64,000 nucleotides of DNA from Nocardioides sp. URHA0020 (GCF_000620705.1 NZ_KK211166.1:62001-126000); one strand, 5' to 3'. Shown: positions 36,212 to 45,685, counted from the stretch's first letter. Numbers and translations are program-made. The notes: generated from the sequence alone by a model not told the origin.

Positions 36212-37597
36212 GTCGCAGAACCGGGTGCAGGCCTCCGGGCCGCCCGCGGCCGACCGCGCGCTGCCCTTGCCGACGAAGTCGAAGTGCTGGGTGTCGCCGT
36301 TGCCGTACGTCCAGCGCAGACCGTGCCGCGCCATCACCTTGACCACGGCGTGCGAGCGGGAGCGCCAGGCGACGCGCTTGTCGGAGTGCGACTGCCACCA
36401 CGAGTTGGGCACCAGCCCCTGCGCCGAGCGGTAGGGGTTCTCCCAGGTGTTCACGTCGAGCGAGCGGCCCCACGAGTGCGGCGAGCGGTGGCCGGGACGC
36501 CCGGTGACGTCGCGGCAGTTGAACGCCGAGGTGTTGCCGGCCGCCATCGAGGCGTAGTCGTTGCCGCCGTGCGAGCGGTCGCTCCAGCCGAACCGGTCGA
36601 CGCGGTACATCGCGCGGATCGGCAGCTTGCGGCGGTACATCTCCGCCAGGGCCGCACCCATCGCGCCGGCGGCGCCGGTGCTGGCCACGACCTCACCGCG
36701 GCGACGGTAGCCCTGGTAGTCCCAGTAGTTGACCCGGATGATCCGCAGCCCGCCACGCCCGACCGGACACCCCGAGTGCCAGCTGACGCCGACCATCTGG
36801 CGCCACACCGCGTCGCTGAGCCCGGTGATGCTGACGTGCGCTCCCCGGCCCACGGCGTGGCGCTGCACGGGCAGCTTGATGCGGGGGCTGGGTGCCGCCT
36901 TCGGCAGCCTCACGGGGCGGCCCGGCGGGAGGTTGTCGATGCGGCGTACGGCGCTCCGCGCGGCCGTGACCCAGTCGAGCCGGGGCGCCCGCACCTGCCA
37001 GGAGGTGTCCTTGCGGGGGGTCACCTTGAGCGAGCCGAGGCCGTTCCTGCCGGTGGCGACGACGGCGTAGGCCAGCCAGCTCCCGCCGGCGACCCGGCGG
37101 TAGACCCGCACCTTGCCGGCGACGCGCTGGCCGTTGCTGGCGGCCCACCGCACCCGCAACCGCACCGAGTGCTCGTCGACGACCGTCTTCGGGGCGACCA
37201 GGGAGACCCGACCGGTGCGGAGCACCATCGGGACCTGCCGCTCGGCCTGCACCGGCGGGTGGTCCGCGTCCCCGGCGTACGACGCCCGCACGCGGTTGTC
37301 CGCGGCGGTCCGCGACACGGTGACGGCGGTGGACGCACGCCCGTCGGCGCCGGTGACGAGGGTGCCGACCGGTGTCCAGGATCCCTTGCGACGGCGTTCG
37401 ATCACGACCGAGGCGCCGACGACCGGTGCCCCGGTCTCGTCGGTGAGGGCGACGCGCACCGTGGAGTCGTTGTCCGCGAACGCCTTCGACGCCGTCAGGC
37501 TCAGCCTGGAGGTGGTGGCCGCGCCGGCGGCCGTCATCATGCCGGTGGCGAGTGCGAGAGCGCACACGACCACGCAGAGCCGAGTCCCGAGTGACAT
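36209..37597 (-). CDS. Exported D,D-carboxypeptidase (M15 family) with Ig-like modules
   Basis: 462 residues. Signal peptide about 1-27, then two beta-rich Ig-like modules to about residue 220, and a C-terminal M15 peptidase domain. The zinc site is visible as S-P-H374-S-W-G-R-S-L-D381 (S-x-H-x-x-G-x-A-x-D type) and His438 in Q-H-F-D-F. It probably trims peptidoglycan stem peptides. The ATG at 37595-37597 is favoured by GGAG at 37602-37605; a start nine bases upstream is possible. The two modules may bind cell wall. Confidence 0.85.
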   Translation of the reverse strand: MSLGTRLCVVVCALALATGMMTAAGAATTSRLSLTASKAFADNDSTVRVALTDETGAPVVGASVVIERRRKGSWTPVGTLVTGADGRASTAVTVSRTAADNRVRASYAGDADHPPVQAERQVPMVLRTGRVSLVAPKTVVDEHSVRLRVRWAASNGQRVAGKVRVYRRVAGGSWLAYAVVATGRNGLGSLKVTPRKDTSWQVRAPRLDWVTAARSAVRRIDNLPPGRPVRLPKAAPSPRIKLPVQRHAVGRGAHVSITGLSDAVWRQMVGVSWHSGCPVGRGGLRIIRVNYWDYQGYRRRGEVVASTGAAGAMGAALAEMYRRKLPIRAMYRVDRFGWSDRSHGGNDYASMAAGNTSAFNCRDVTGRPGHRSPHSWGRSLDVNTWENPYRSAQGLVPNSWWQSHSDKRVAWRSRSHAVVKVMARHGLRWTYGNGDTQHFDFVGKGSARSAAGGPEACTRFCD

Positions 37598-37688
37598 GCG
37601 CTCCATGTTCCCATCTGCGCCGGTTGCAAGCGCGCAGCGGGGTGTCGGCGACCGCCGGCGCACGACGAACGGCGGCGGGTGCGGGCGT

Positions 37689-38345
37689 CTAGGGACCCCC
37701 CGGCACGGCGTGCCCGGCCTCGTAGGCGTACATGACCAGCTGCGCCCGGTCGCGACAGTCGAGCTTGGTGAGGAGGTTGCTCACGTGGGTCTTCACCGTG
37801 CCGTACCCGAGGTGGAGCTCGGCCGCGATCTCCTGGTTGGACAGGCCGCGCGCCACGGTGAGCAGGACGTCGAGCTCCCGACCGGTGAGGTGGTCCTCGG
37901 GTGCCCTCGTGCGCGGCGGGAGCGCGGCGAGCTGCTCGATGAGCCTCCGGGTCACCCGCGGGTGGAGCAGCGCCTCGCCGGCGGCCACGACCTCGATCGC
38001 CTCCAGCAGCTGCGCCGGCCGGGTGTCCTTGAGCAGGAAGCCGCTGGCTCCCGATCGCAGCGCCTCGAGGACGACCTCGTCGTCGTCGAACGTGGTGAGC
38101 ACGATGACCCGGGTGTCGGCGCAGGCGGGGTCGACCAGGATCGTCCGGGTCGCCGACAGGCCGTCGAGGTGCGGCATCCGGACGTCCATGAGCACCACGT
38201 CGGGCGCCGTACGCCGGCACAGGGCGATCGCCTCGAGGCCGTCACCGGCCTCGCCGACGACCTCGATGCCGGCCGCGGAGCCGAGGAGGAGCAGGAACCC
38301 GGCGCGCACCAGGTCCTGGTCGTCCACGACGGCGACGCGGATCAT
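37689..38345 (-). CDS. NarL/LuxR-type response regulator
   Basis: 218 residues. Asp54 in L-M-D-V-R-M-P is the phospho-acceptor and Lys106 the conserved Lys (L-L-K-D). The LuxR-type helix-turn-helix (L-T-G-R-E-L-D-V, S-N-Q-E-I-A, V-K-T-H-V-S-N-L) is at about 145-205. It overlaps the kinase gene stop by four bases. Targets unknown; the divergent or nearby CPBP and ECF genes are candidates by position only. Confidence 0.92.
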   Translation of the reverse strand: MIRVAVVDDQDLVRAGFLLLLGSAAGIEVVGEAGDGLEAIALCRRTAPDVVLMDVRMPHLDGLSATRTILVDPACADTRVIVLTTFDDDEVVLEALRSGASGFLLKDTRPAQLLEAIEVVAAGEALLHPRVTRRLIEQLAALPPRTRAPEDHLTGRELDVLLTVARGLSNQEIAAELHLGYGTVKTHVSNLLTKLDCRDRAQLVMYAYEAGHAVPGGP

Positions 38346-39514
38346 CGGGAGACCCGTGCCGGCAGGTCGACCCGAACGCGGTAGCCGCTGCCGAGCGGTC
38401 CGGCGTCGAGGGCACCGTCGAGCAGCCGGACCCGCTCGCGCAGGCCGAGCAGTCCGTGCCCGGAGCCGGGACCGGGACCCGGTCGCGCCGGGCCCGGGTC
38501 GGTCACCTCGATGGCGAGGCCGCTCGCCGTGGCGGTCAGCGTGACGGTCGCCGTACGCGCCGCGGAGTGCTTGACGATGTTGGTCAGCGACTCCTGGACG
38601 ATCCGGTAGGCCGCGTGCGAGGCGGCGGCGTCGAGGTCGGGCAGCGGCGCGGGGAGACTCAGCCGGACCTCGAGCCCCGTGGCCCGGACGTCGTCGACCA
38701 GACCGGCCAGGTCGCCGAGCCCCTGGGTGGGTGGCCGGGCCCCGTCCTCCGCGGTGTCGCGCAGCATCCCGAGCATCGAGCGGGTCTGCTCCAGGGCCCG
38801 GCGGCTGGTCTCGGCGATGACCTCGAGGCTCTGCTCGGCCGCTGCCGCGTCCGTGCGGATCACGTGCGCACCCACCCCGGCCTGCACGGCGATCAGCGAC
38901 ATGCTGTGCGCGACGACGTCGTGCAGCTCGCGAGCGATGCGGAGTCGCTCGTCGGAGACCGCCGCCTCCACCAGCTCACGCTCCTGCTCACGCTGCTGCT
39001 CGCGCCGCGAGCGGGCCGCGTCCCCGAGCGCCCAGGCGGCGACGAGCAGGGCCAGCGACTGCAGCAGCACCGAGGTGCCGAGGTCGGGGACGTCGAGCAG
39101 GGCCAGGACGACGAACGACACGACGCCCACCCCGAGCCCGATCAGCCCGTCGCGCCGTCCTCCGTGGGCGGAGAGCGAGAACAGGCTGACCAGGAACAGC
39201 ACCGAGAGCAGCCCGATGTAGTGGTCCGACAGGCTCACCACGAGGCAGCCCGCCAGCATGACGGCGTACGACGGCACCGGACGGCTCCGACGCCAGGCGA
39301 GTGCCCCTCCGGCGGCCACCGTCGCCACCACCGCGATGACGTCCGGGTCCTCGAGACGCTGGTCGATGGAGCCCGGGTCGGCCGCCAGCAGCGACGTCAG
39401 GGCCAACCCCGCCGCGAGGACGCCGACGGCGGGATCGAGGTAGGGCTCCAGCCGCCGGGAGGCGACCGTCCACCCGCTCCGCCGACCCGCCCGCGGCGCC
39501 GTCTGCGCAGTCAT
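38342..39514 (-). CDS. NarL-type sensor histidine kinase
   Basis: 390 residues. Five to six membrane segments cover 28-165, a charged coiled linker (R-R-E-Q-Q-R-E-Q-E-R) follows, then HisKA_3 with His198 in A-R-E-L-H-D-V-V-A-H, and an ATPase domain with R-I-V-Q-E-S-L-T-N-I and G-H-G-L-L-G-L-R-E-R. Paired with the overlapping response regulator. Input signal unknown. It starts 9 bases after the CPBP protease gene and may be co-transcribed with it. Confidence 0.92.
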   Translation of the reverse strand: MTAQTAPRAGRRSGWTVASRRLEPYLDPAVGVLAAGLALTSLLAADPGSIDQRLEDPDVIAVVATVAAGGALAWRRSRPVPSYAVMLAGCLVVSLSDHYIGLLSVLFLVSLFSLSAHGGRRDGLIGLGVGVVSFVVLALLDVPDLGTSVLLQSLALLVAAWALGDAARSRREQQREQERELVEAAVSDERLRIARELHDVVAHSMSLIAVQAGVGAHVIRTDAAAAEQSLEVIAETSRRALEQTRSMLGMLRDTAEDGARPPTQGLGDLAGLVDDVRATGLEVRLSLPAPLPDLDAAASHAAYRIVQESLTNIVKHSAARTATVTLTATASGLAIEVTDPGPARPGPGPGSGHGLLGLRERVRLLDGALDAGPLGSGYRVRVDLPARVSR

Positions 39515-39523
39515 GGTCGGGGA

Positions 39524-40405
39524 CTACGCGGCAGCGACCGGTGCCGGCCGCCGCTCCGCCTGCGGCGCCGGTGCGTGCCACACCCGGGCGTAGCGCCACA
39601 GCACCACGGCGGTCACGACCACGACGGCCAGCGTCGCGACGCCGGTCTCGCCCGCGACGTACGCGATGTTGGCGCCGCCGGTCGCGACGACCGCCGCCGC
39701 CCCCAGGTCGAAGACCGTGTTCACGGTGTTGTGCGCGATCGCGACCGGCCAGACCGACCTCGACCGGTCCCAGATCCAGGCGTAGAAGACGCCACCCGCA
39801 GTGATCAGGGCGACCGCGGCGGGGGCCGCCACCCAGCCGGGGACCTCGTTGTCGTACGTCGTGCCGATCAGGATCAACGGCAGGTGGAAGCACCCGTGCA
39901 CGAAGCCGGTCGCCAGCGCTGCCCGCCTCCGGTCCGGGAGCAGCTGCTGCATCCTCGGCAGCAGGTAGCCACGCCACCCGATCTCCTCGCCGAGGATGAA
40001 CACGGTGCCCATCGCCAGGCTGATCGGGAGGTTGGTCCACCAGGTCAGGTCTCCGTCGGACGCGTCGACCTGCAGCCGCCCCGCACCGACGGCGACCGCC
40101 GTCGCGTAGGCGGCCGCGCACAGCACCATCGGGATCAGCAGGGCGCTCGGCCAGGTGCGCACGGCCGCCCGGTTCAGCCCGAACGACCCCCAGAGCGCTC
40201 GGCGGCCTCCGCGGGGCGTGATGGTGAAGGTCAGGATCGCGACGGTGACCGTCGGGACCAGGACGGCCAGCATCATGTTGATGTTCGCGTGTGGCAGTGC
40301 CACCACCACCGCGATGCACAGCGCGTAGGCGAGGGCGATGTACGCCGCTACCTCGCGCCTGACTTGCGTGGTCGACTTCGTGGTCGAGCTCGTGATCGGG
40401 TTCAT
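39524..40405 (-). CDS. CPBP-family intramembrane protease
   Basis: 293 residues with about eight membrane helices. The CPBP motifs are clear: E-E-I-G-W-R-G-Y-L near 143 (EExxxR), H-G-C-F-H-L-P-L and A-H-N-T-V-N-T. Bacterial CPBP proteases are involved in bacteriocin immunity, prenyl-protein type processing and signalling. It is transcribed leftward, upstream of the kinase, and divergent from an ECF sigma gene across 175 bases in which I see no clear operator. Substrate unknown. Confidence 0.88.
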   Translation of the reverse strand: MNPITSSTTKSTTQVRREVAAYIALAYALCIAVVVALPHANINMMLAVLVPTVTVAILTFTITPRGGRRALWGSFGLNRAAVRTWPSALLIPMVLCAAAYATAVAVGAGRLQVDASDGDLTWWTNLPISLAMGTVFILGEEIGWRGYLLPRMQQLLPDRRRAALATGFVHGCFHLPLILIGTTYDNEVPGWVAAPAAVALITAGGVFYAWIWDRSRSVWPVAIAHNTVNTVFDLGAAAVVATGGANIAYVAGETGVATLAVVVVTAVVLWRYARVWHAPAPQAERRPAPVAAA

Positions 40406-40580
40406 GGTCCAACCCTCGCGCCGGCCCGGGCCGCGCACCTCTGGCTGCAGACTCGACCCGCCTCTGTCCCGAGACCCCCGTCCCCGGGGCCGGGTCCGCT
40501 CGCGGGCGGTGATCCGCGGACCGGTGCCATCTCCTGCGGCACCCTTGTTGCACGGGGACGACATCCGGACATAGAGGGGC

Positions 40581-41132
40581 ATGGGACAGATGAGACCGGC
40601 GTCGGAGGAGCGCTTCCGCTCGCTGTACGCCGCCCACTACGACGACGTCCTGCGCTTCGCGCGGCGGCGCACCGATCCCGCGAGCGCGGACGACGTGGTC
40701 GCCGAGACCTTCGTGGTCGCGTGGCGTCGCGCGGACGACGTACCGGACCGCCCGGGCGAGGCGCTGCCGTGGCTCTACGCGGTGGCCCGGCTCTGCCTGC
40801 TCAACGCGACGCGCGGCGACAACCGGCAGCGTGCGGTGGCGGTCCGGCTGGCGGCCCGCCCTGCCGAGCCCCGCCGGGAGGAGGCCGACACCGTCGGCGA
40901 CCGCCTCGAGATGGCGGACGCGTGGCAGCGCCTGACGCCTGGGGAGCAGGAGGTCCTGGCCCTGGCGGTGTGGGAGGACCTCACCTCGCCGCAGGCGGGC
41001 AGGGTCCTCGGCATCTCCGCTGCGGCCTACCGGCTCCGTCTCACCCGGGCCCGACGGGCCCTGGCGCGGCACCTCGACCACTCCCTCGCCCTGGCGGCTG
41101 CCAGGGCCCTCGCCCCGGAGGTCTCCTCGTGA
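40581..41132 (+). CDS. ECF-type RNA polymerase sigma factor
   Basis: 183 residues. Region 2 spans about 10-75 (F-R-S-L-Y-A-A-H-Y-D-D-V-L-R-F-A, D-D-V-V-A-E-T-F-V-V-A-W-R). Region 4 spans about 115-165 (L-T-P-G-E-Q-E-V-L-A-L, Y-R-L-R-L-T-R-A-R-R-A-L). The next gene overlaps its stop (GTGA) and encodes a membrane protein, the usual arrangement for a sigma factor and its membrane partner or anti-sigma. Confidence 0.92.
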   Translation: MGQMRPASEERFRSLYAAHYDDVLRFARRRTDPASADDVVAETFVVAWRRADDVPDRPGEALPWLYAVARLCLLNATRGDNRQRAVAVRLAARPAEPRREEADTVGDRLEMADAWQRLTPGEQEVLALAVWEDLTSPQAGRVLGISAAAYRLRLTRARRALARHLDHSLALAAARALAPEVSS

Positions 41133-42013
41133 TCGACGACCCGACACTGGACCAGCAGCTGCGCGAGCTCGACGCCGCGCCCCTCGACGACGAGGTCGAC
41201 CGCGACCGGCAGGACCGGTTGCTCGCGTCGGTCCTGGCCTCCGACCCCGACCTGCCGGTGGTCGTCACCCCGTCCCGCGCACGGCGTCCGGCGAGACGTG
41301 TCGCCTGGGGGGCCGCTGCCGCTGTCGTGACGACGGCCGCGGTCGTGCTCCCGCTCACGTCAGGTGGCCAGCCGGCCTTCGCGAGCTGGACCGAGGTGCC
41401 CGTGACCGCGTCCGAGCACGACGGCCGAGCGCTGCGCAGCGCGTGCCTCGACCAGGTCGGCGACGCCGTCGGAGGAGACGGTGCCCCGCGGGTCGCGAGC
41501 GGGGACCTGCGCACCGGGCTGGTGGACCGGCGCGGCGACTGGGTGTCGGTCCTGCTGACGTGGACCGGACCGGATCGCTACGGGTTCAGCGTGGCCTGTC
41601 TCGGGCACCTGCCCCCGGGTTCCACGGAGAAGCCCACGGACGTCACCCACACCGTCGCCGGCGGGGGCGGCTGGCGAGCGCCCGAGGGTCACGAGCTCGT
41701 CGAGGGACCGATGTCGGAGCTCAGCGTCGGAGGCGGGATCCTCGGACTCGGCCGCAGCGAGGAGGCCGCGACCACCAACGGTGAGGTGGGGCCCGACGTG
41801 GTCGCGGTGACCATCCATGCGGGCCCGACCACCGTCGAGGCATCGGTGGACCACGGGACCTACGCGGCCTGGTGGCCCGGCACGATTGCGGGCCCGACCC
41901 CACGTCGCACGGCCGCCGACGACGGCGGCCCCGGCCGGATCCTGCGCTACGACATCACCCTGCGAGACGGCACCCTGCTCCGCGACGTGGCTCCCGTCCA
42001 CCCCACCCGCTGA
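41129..42013 (+). CDS. Membrane-anchored partner of the ECF sigma factor
   Basis: 294 residues. An acidic N-terminal cytoplasmic segment of about 55 residues is followed by Arg-rich positions, one membrane helix at about 57-80, and an external domain of about 210 residues with two Cys and beta-strand pattern. Position suggests an anti-sigma factor, but the zinc-binding anti-sigma motif (H-x3-C-x2-C) is absent, so sigma inhibition is not demonstrated. It could instead be a sensor or a target. Confidence 0.68.
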   Translation: MIDDPTLDQQLRELDAAPLDDEVDRDRQDRLLASVLASDPDLPVVVTPSRARRPARRVAWGAAAAVVTTAAVVLPLTSGGQPAFASWTEVPVTASEHDGRALRSACLDQVGDAVGGDGAPRVASGDLRTGLVDRRGDWVSVLLTWTGPDRYGFSVACLGHLPPGSTEKPTDVTHTVAGGGGWRAPEGHELVEGPMSELSVGGGILGLGRSEEAATTNGEVGPDVVAVTIHAGPTTVEASVDHGTYAAWWPGTIAGPTPRRTAADDGGPGRILRYDITLRDGTLLRDVAPVHPTR

Positions 42014-42102
42014 GCGGGACCGAGCGTCGGTCTCCGGAGCGGTGGTCTAGACCGATCGGGATCTCCACCCATCCGCTGGAGCGACGGCGTCGAAGACGAG
42101 GC

Positions 42103-44238
42103 ATGGAGCTGTCCCTTCGGCGCGCCCTCGACGAGGTCCAGCAGGCGCCGTTCGTGGTGGACGTGCTGCGCAGCGGGGATCGTCTCGCGGCCGCCGCTGC
42201 CGGCGAGGGGGGACCGGAGTCGGTGCGGCTGCTGGCTGCCGCGATCCAGGAGCCGGACGAGCTGAGCGCGGTGGCGGCCGTCCACGCCCTGGCCCGGGTG
42301 TTCGACGACGGGGCCGACGCCGTCCTGGCCGACCTGCTGTCGCACCCGCGGCCCTTCCTGCGCGAGCACGCGAGCTGGGCGCTCAAGGTGCGACTCCCCC
42401 GCCTCGACGCGATCGGCAGGCTGGTCGGGGTCGTCGTGGGTGGCGGGTTCTCCGGCGTCCTCGCCCAGCGCACGCTCGCGCGGTGGGCCGCAGCCGCGCC
42501 GGAGCAGGTCGCGCTCGCCATCGAGGGCGCGCTGGCCGGGTCAGCCGGTCCCGACGTCCGCAGCAGGCTGGTCGAGACGCTCGGACTGGTGCCGGGTCCC
42601 CTCGCCGGCCGGGCGCTGCTCGAGCTCGCCGTGGACCCCGGCGAGCACCTGACCGTCCGGTTGACCGCGGTCGCCGCCCTCGGTGACCGTCCGGCCGACG
42701 CCGCCACGGTGGCGATGGTCCGGCACCTCAGCACGGCCGCCGGCGACCTGGGCACCGTCGCCCGGCTCGCCGCCATCGACCTCGGCGTCGACCTCGGCAT
42801 GGACCCCGGCATGGACTCCGTCGAGCGCGGCAGCGCGAGCCACGGTCTGACCGTGGCGCAGCTCTTCCTGCACGCCGACATCGACCACGACCTCAGCCGC
42901 GCCGGTGCCGGTGACAACGGCGGCGTCGCCACCCTGCTGGTCCGGTTGGGTGCCGCACTGGCGACCGAGCCCGGCGTCGGGCGGGTCCTGACCCTCTCCC
43001 GCGGCACCGCCCGCGCCGCCCTGGAGGCGCTCACCCCTGGCGAGGGACACCTGCTGACCCCGGTGCCGCTGCTGACCGAGGCCGCCTCCGCCGCGCAGGC
43101 GTGGCCGTCGCGGGTCGCGGCCGAGCGCGGGATCCGCCGCGTGCTGCGGGCCCACCACGCCGACGTGCTGCACCTGCGGATGGCCGAGGTGGGCAGCCTG
43201 GCCGCGGCGAAGGTGGCTCGCGAGCTGGGCATCCCGGTGGTCTTTACCCTCGCGCCCGACCCGCACGCCGTCATCCACGCCTTGGACATGACCGGCGCCC
43301 TGCACCGGGGCAACTTCGGCAGCGAGGACGAGCGGGAGCACTACTGGTTCCGCGCCCGCCTGGTGCAGCGACTGGCCGCGGACTCCGCACACATCGTCCT
43401 CTTCCCCCGCCCGCAGCTGCAGGACGACATGCGCGAGCTGCTCGGTCTCGACGTGACGGGCGAGCCGAGCCGGTTCACCGTGGTGCCGGAAGGTGTCGAC
43501 CTCGGAGTCACCGCCGCGGCCGCCGCCGAGCTCGAGCGGCCCGGGCCGCCGAGCCCCGCGCTGGCCGAGCTCGACGCGCTCGTCGCCACGCTGCCCGAGC
43601 ACCGCCGAGGACTGCCGCTGGCGATCAGCGTGGGGCGCCTGCACCGGGTCAAGGGGATGGCGACCCTGGTCGAGGCGTGGGCCGGTGACCCTGGGCTGGC
43701 CGAGCGGTGCAACCTGCTGATCGTCGGCGGCGACCTCGCCGACCCCTCGCCCGACGAACGCCAGCAGCTCGACCTGATCGACGAGGTGCTGACGCAGCAC
43801 CCCACGGCCGCTGCGGGCCTGCTGATGCCGGGTCATCGCCCCAACGACGTGGTGGCGGCCTGGCTGGCGGCCGCGCGGGTGGGCAGGACGGGTGGCAACG
43901 GCCCCGCCGGGGTGTACGTGTGCAGCAGTCTCAAGGAGGAGTTCGGCCTGGCGCTGGTGGAGGCCCTGGCCTCCGGCCTGGTGGTGGTGGCCCCGGCAGC
44001 CGGCGGACCGGCGACCTACGTCGAGGACGGGGTGACCGGCGTCCTCGTCGACACCCGCCGCCCCGACGAGGTGGCCCGAGGGATGCGGGTCGCGTTCGAC
44101 CTCGCGGCCGCGCCGGACCAGGAGGAGCGGATCAACCGGGCCACGGAACGGGTCAGGGCCGACTTCACGGTGCAGACCATGGCCACCCGGCTGAGCGCGA
44201 TCTATGCCGGTGCCGCGCGGACGGCCGGTCGCTGGTGA
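42103..44238 (+). CDS. HEAT-repeat/GT4 glycosyltransferase fusion
   Basis: 711 residues. Residues about 1-250 form helical HEAT-like repeats (A-V-A-A-V-H-A-L-A-R-V, P-F-L-R-E-H-A-S-W-A-L). From about 270 to 705 it is a GT-B glycosyltransferase of the GT4 type: S-V-G-R-L-H-R-V-K-G, and the E-x7-E motif from E612 to E620 in E-E-F-G-L-A-L-V-E, then A-P-A-A-G-G-P-A-T-Y. It transfers a sugar from a nucleotide sugar to an unknown acceptor. The HEAT part probably binds a partner protein. Followed by a GT1 glycosyltransferase after 13 bases. Confidence 0.85.
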   Translation: MELSLRRALDEVQQAPFVVDVLRSGDRLAAAAAGEGGPESVRLLAAAIQEPDELSAVAAVHALARVFDDGADAVLADLLSHPRPFLREHASWALKVRLPRLDAIGRLVGVVVGGGFSGVLAQRTLARWAAAAPEQVALAIEGALAGSAGPDVRSRLVETLGLVPGPLAGRALLELAVDPGEHLTVRLTAVAALGDRPADAATVAMVRHLSTAAGDLGTVARLAAIDLGVDLGMDPGMDSVERGSASHGLTVAQLFLHADIDHDLSRAGAGDNGGVATLLVRLGAALATEPGVGRVLTLSRGTARAALEALTPGEGHLLTPVPLLTEAASAAQAWPSRVAAERGIRRVLRAHHADVLHLRMAEVGSLAAAKVARELGIPVVFTLAPDPHAVIHALDMTGALHRGNFGSEDEREHYWFRARLVQRLAADSAHIVLFPRPQLQDDMRELLGLDVTGEPSRFTVVPEGVDLGVTAAAAAELERPGPPSPALAELDALVATLPEHRRGLPLAISVGRLHRVKGMATLVEAWAGDPGLAERCNLLIVGGDLADPSPDERQQLDLIDEVLTQHPTAAAGLLMPGHRPNDVVAAWLAAARVGRTGGNGPAGVYVCSSLKEEFGLALVEALASGLVVVAPAAGGPATYVEDGVTGVLVDTRRPDEVARGMRVAFDLAAAPDQEERINRATERVRADFTVQTMATRLSAIYAGAARTAGRW

Positions 44239-44251
44239 CACGGTTGCGCGC

Positions 44252-45538
44252 ATGACCCTGTTGGTGATCAGTCCGGACTACGCCTCGCACCTGCTGCCGC
44301 TGGCCACGATCGCGACGGCCTGGCAGGACGCCGGCGAGCGGGTGGTGGTGGCCACCGGTCCGGCGACCGCTGGGATCGTGGCCGGGTTCGGCTTCGACCG
44401 GGCCGAGCTGGTGCTGGGACGCGGTTCGAACCCCGGGGTCATCCGGGCGGAGCAGCAGCCACCCGGCGAGGACGCGGCACTGCGTGGCTTCTTCGCCGCC
44501 ACCCGGCACGGCATGGTCGCGACGCTGCGCTACCAGGCCGAGGCACGGCGCACCGACCTGCTGTGGGACCCGGTGGAGCGGGCGCGGGCCGTCCTGGACA
44601 TCGTCGACCAGGTCCGGCCCGACCAGGTGGTCGTCGACCACCTGGCGTTCAGCGCCCGCCTCGGGCTGGCCGTCGGCGGCGTCCCGTACGCCGACGTCGT
44701 GCTCGGCCACCCGTCCGCGCTGCCGGTCGGCGACGAGGTGTACGGCTACCCACCCGCCTGGCCGGCCGCCTTCACCCCGCCCGCGTCCGACCTCGCCGAC
44801 CTGCACCGGCTCTGCCGCGACGTCCGCGATGCGTTCACCGCCGAGTGGAACGCCGCCCTGCGCGTGCTGGCACCCGGGGCCACGCCGTCGGTGGACGCGT
44901 TCGCCGAGCACGGCGACCTGCTGATGTTGAACTACCCGGCTGCTCTGCACGACCCGGCCCGTACGGCGTTGCTGCCACCGCACGCGTTCCTCGGCTCCGC
45001 CGTGCGGGCCGAGCCGGCCGACGACGAGGTCCGGAGCTGGCTCGAGGCCGACGACCGGCCGGTGGTCTACGTCAGCTTCGGCAGCTTCCTCTCGGCGCGC
45101 GGTGACGTGCTCGCCACGGTGCTGGAGGCGCTGCGCCCGCTCGGCCTGCGGGTCGCGGTCGCGACCGGCTCCGCCACCGGCCTGCCGGACGTGCCGCCGG
45201 ACTGGCTGCTGCGCCCCTACCTGCCGCAGGTCGCGCTGCTGCCGCGGGCGGCGGTGCTGGTCACCCACGGCGGCAACAACAGCGTCACGGAGGCGCTGAC
45301 CGCAGGGGTCCCGATGGTGGTGCTGCCGTTCTCCACCGACCAGTTCGCAGGGGCGGCGGCGATCGAGGCCGCCGGGCTGGGCGCCGCGCTCGACCCGAAC
45401 ACGGTGACGGCCGACGACCTGGGTGCCGCCCTGCGCGCCGTCCTCGACGGACCCGCCCCGCAGCGGGCCCGGGAGATCGGCGCGGGACTGGGTCGGGAGC
45501 CGGGCCGCGACGTCGCCCGCGCGGCGCTGCTCGGCTGA
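44252..45538 (+). CDS. GT1-family (MGT-like) glycosyltransferase
   Basis: 428 residues with a GT-B fold. The N-terminal domain has P-L-A-T-I-A-T-A-W, and the C-terminal NDP-sugar binding domain has V-Y-V-S-F-G-S-F, H339-G-G-N-N-S-V-T-E-A-L and V-L-P-F-S-T-D-Q-F. The family glycosylates small lipophilic molecules such as macrolides or lipids. It likely works with the preceding HEAT-GT4 enzyme on a shared product. No biosynthetic core gene is in the window. A strong terminator follows. Confidence 0.88.
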   Translation: MTLLVISPDYASHLLPLATIATAWQDAGERVVVATGPATAGIVAGFGFDRAELVLGRGSNPGVIRAEQQPPGEDAALRGFFAATRHGMVATLRYQAEARRTDLLWDPVERARAVLDIVDQVRPDQVVVDHLAFSARLGLAVGGVPYADVVLGHPSALPVGDEVYGYPPAWPAAFTPPASDLADLHRLCRDVRDAFTAEWNAALRVLAPGATPSVDAFAEHGDLLMLNYPAALHDPARTALLPPHAFLGSAVRAEPADDEVRSWLEADDRPVVYVSFGSFLSARGDVLATVLEALRPLGLRVAVATGSATGLPDVPPDWLLRPYLPQVALLPRAAVLVTHGGNNSVTEALTAGVPMVVLPFSTDQFAGAAAIEAAGLGAALDPNTVTADDLGAALRAVLDGPAPQRAREIGAGLGREPGRDVARAALLG

Positions 45539-45565
45539 GCACCGGCGGGCACGCGCGGCAACAGC

Positions 45566-45602
45566 ACGAGAGCCGCCCCGACGGTGTCGGGGCGGCTCTC
45601 GT
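45566..45602. terminator. Strong bidirectional terminator
   Basis: A perfect 17-base stem (45566-45582 with 45586-45602) and a GGT loop between the convergent glycosyltransferase gene and tmRNA gene. No U-tract, so it relies on the long GC stem. Confidence 0.85.
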
Positions 45603-45619
45603 TCAAGAGGGCTGGCTCT

Positions 45620-45636
45620 CGGTGGGTGACCCACCG
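45620..45636. terminator. Second, shorter hairpin downstream of tmRNA
   Basis: CGGTGGG-TGA-CCCACCG, 7-base stem, between the tmRNA 3' end and the strong terminator. It may assist tmRNA 3' end formation. Confidence 0.4.
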
Positions 45637-45685
45637 GGACCGGCGGTGCTGCGAGGAGTCCGCCTACATCCTGCGGAGACCTCGG

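Noticed and set aside
40406..40580. ECF autoregulatory promoter before the sigma gene
   Set aside because: No clear -35/-10 pair of ECF type could be found in the GC-rich gap.
38456..42013. Very long open frame on the plus strand covering the kinase, CPBP and sigma genes
   Set aside because: It is antisense to recognised genes for most of its length and has Arg/Pro/Gly-rich low-information composition. Only its last part (41129-42013) is a real gene.
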